A stretch of DNA of 6,118 bases from an uncultured Ruminococcus sp. Lineage in GTDB: Bacteria; Bacillota; Clostridia; Oscillospirales; CAG-272. Made by a program: the position numbers and the translations under genes. The stretch covers positions 1-6,118 of the forward strand of contig CACXCL010000180.1 of the NCBI GenBank assembly GCA_902766115.1, read 5' to 3'. The notes under the pieces were generated by a model, which was given only the letters and a program-made list of their open reading frames with translations, was not told the DNA's origin and did not search any database. Below are positions 5,517 through 6,118 of the stretch, one piece after another. Each line of letters begins with the position of its first letter. Position 1 is the stretch's first letter.

Positions 5517-6118
5517 TTGAAAACCGGATTGATCAGGGCAAAAAACGCGCTTTTCTCGCTATTCATCGCCGCCGCAGCCGTATTCCTGCTGAGCGCGGGA
5601 ACGAGCGAGGTCGTGAAAGGCTTCCGGTCTGAGTCCGCTTATCCTCCCGATCCGGTAACCGCCGGGGAACAAACCGTCGAGGTATACGGAAAAAAGTTTC
5701 TTCCCGACGCCGCGGAGATTGACTTTGATGGCGACGAGATAGACGGATTTGACGGGATCCTCGGGAAGCTGGACGATTTCGACTCGCTGCAGACCGTTGA
5801 TTTCGGGTCTTTTTCCGTAAGCGTTGACCAGGTGGACGGTATCAGAGAAATGTTCGGCGACGTAAACGTCAGGATAGGCGTGTACGTCACCGTGCAGGGA
5901 CAGAAATTCGATCAAGCGTCGCCGACGCTCGATTTGACCGGCGCAGGACCGGAGATCATCCCCGAGATGACGGAAAAGCTCAGTCTCTTTACCTGTCTTG
6001 AATCCGTTGATCTTCACGGGGTGGAGATCACCCCGGAACAGCAAAAAGGGCTTGTTGACTCTTATCCCGGCATCCGCTTCCTCTGGGACGTGGATATCAT
6101 GGGAGAAAAGTACGATTC
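5517..6118 (+). CDS. Exported leucine-rich-repeat-like protein (partial, N-terminal part)
   Basis: An open frame runs from a TTG start to the right window edge (200 codons plus two bases) without a stop. Residues about 5-30 (LIRAKN, then ALFSLFIAAAAVFLL) form a positively charged start plus hydrophobic segment, a signal peptide or membrane anchor. The rest is acidic and carries two imperfect repeats of about 70 residues (66-132 and 136-200). Each runs from an (A/P)xxD(F/L)xG strand through Lx(T/S)VD(F/L) and an amphipathic helix ending in FGDV or YPGI, to a (Y/W)xVxxxG(Q/E)K(F/Y)D strand. A fragment of a preceding unit, VEVYGKKF, precedes the first. The L/V-rich strand-helix pattern resembles extracellular leucine-rich-repeat proteins of gut Firmicutes. 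No enzyme motif is visible in this part. No ATG exists in frame upstream: a stop lies at 5487-5489. TTG 5517 (MKTGLIRAKN) is preferred, ten bases after the purine-rich AAGGGGG. TTG 5511 is possible but only four bases from it. Confidence 0.7.
   Translation, partial: MKTGLIRAKNALFSLFIAAAAVFLLSAGTSEVVKGFRSESAYPPDPVTAGEQTVEVYGKKFLPDAAEIDFDGDEIDGFDGILGKLDDFDSLQTVDFGSFSVSVDQVDGIREMFGDVNVRIGVYVTVQGQKFDQASPTLDLTGAGPEIIPEMTEKLSLFTCLESVDLHGVEITPEQQKGLVDSYPGIRFLWDVDIMGEKYD

Noticed and set aside
5494..5520. GTG start for the repeat protein
   Set aside because: GTG 5494 is in a different frame and reaches a TGA (5518-5520) after eight codons.
5559..6044. Minus-strand open frame opposite the exported repeat protein
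   Set aside because: The plus strand has a promoter, an export signal and aligned internal repeats; the minus frame has none of these.

Overview
The window reads as chromosomal DNA of a GC-rich Firmicute, most likely a gut or rumen clostridium of the Oscillospiraceae/Lachnospiraceae type. This is inferred from strong Shine-Dalgarno sequences ahead of nearly every gene, short A-rich intergenic promoters inside GC-rich coding DNA, and the protein types present: a two-FtsX-domain permease with a MacB/LolD-type ATPase, a two-domain YjbR protein, and a secreted leucine-rich-repeat-like protein. No phage, IS, CRISPR, tRNA or rRNA features are visible.

Layout. At 1-473 (minus) is the N-terminal part of a sialate O-acetylesterase-type SGNH esterase that runs off the left edge. 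A divergent regulatory region at 474-736 serves it and a two-gene plus-strand operon: an ABC ATPase (737-1438) and an 8-TM FtsX-type permease (1439-3712), joined with no intergenic base. A strong bidirectional hairpin terminator (about 3713-3748) closes this operon and the convergent minus-strand arylamine N-acetyltransferase gene (3751-4515). Upstream of that gene, also on the minus strand, is a MmcQ/YjbR protein with an N-terminal extension (4593-5255). A second divergent intergenic region (5256-5516) then drives a plus-strand exported repeat protein that is cut by the right edge.

How the genes relate. The ATPase and permease almost certainly form one transporter or mechanotransmission complex. 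The other genes are single housekeeping or accessory functions with their own promoters, so the window is a mosaic of short transcription units rather than one pathway. The most interesting regulatory signal is upstream of the ABC operon. Two 16-bp palindromes of the form GTTAG-N6-CTAAC start 52 bp apart. The first lies directly behind a near-consensus promoter, and the second sits in the leader beside a tandem AACTAAC repeat. This looks like a dedicated operator for a regulator not encoded in the window. No wholly new multi-gene system is evident.
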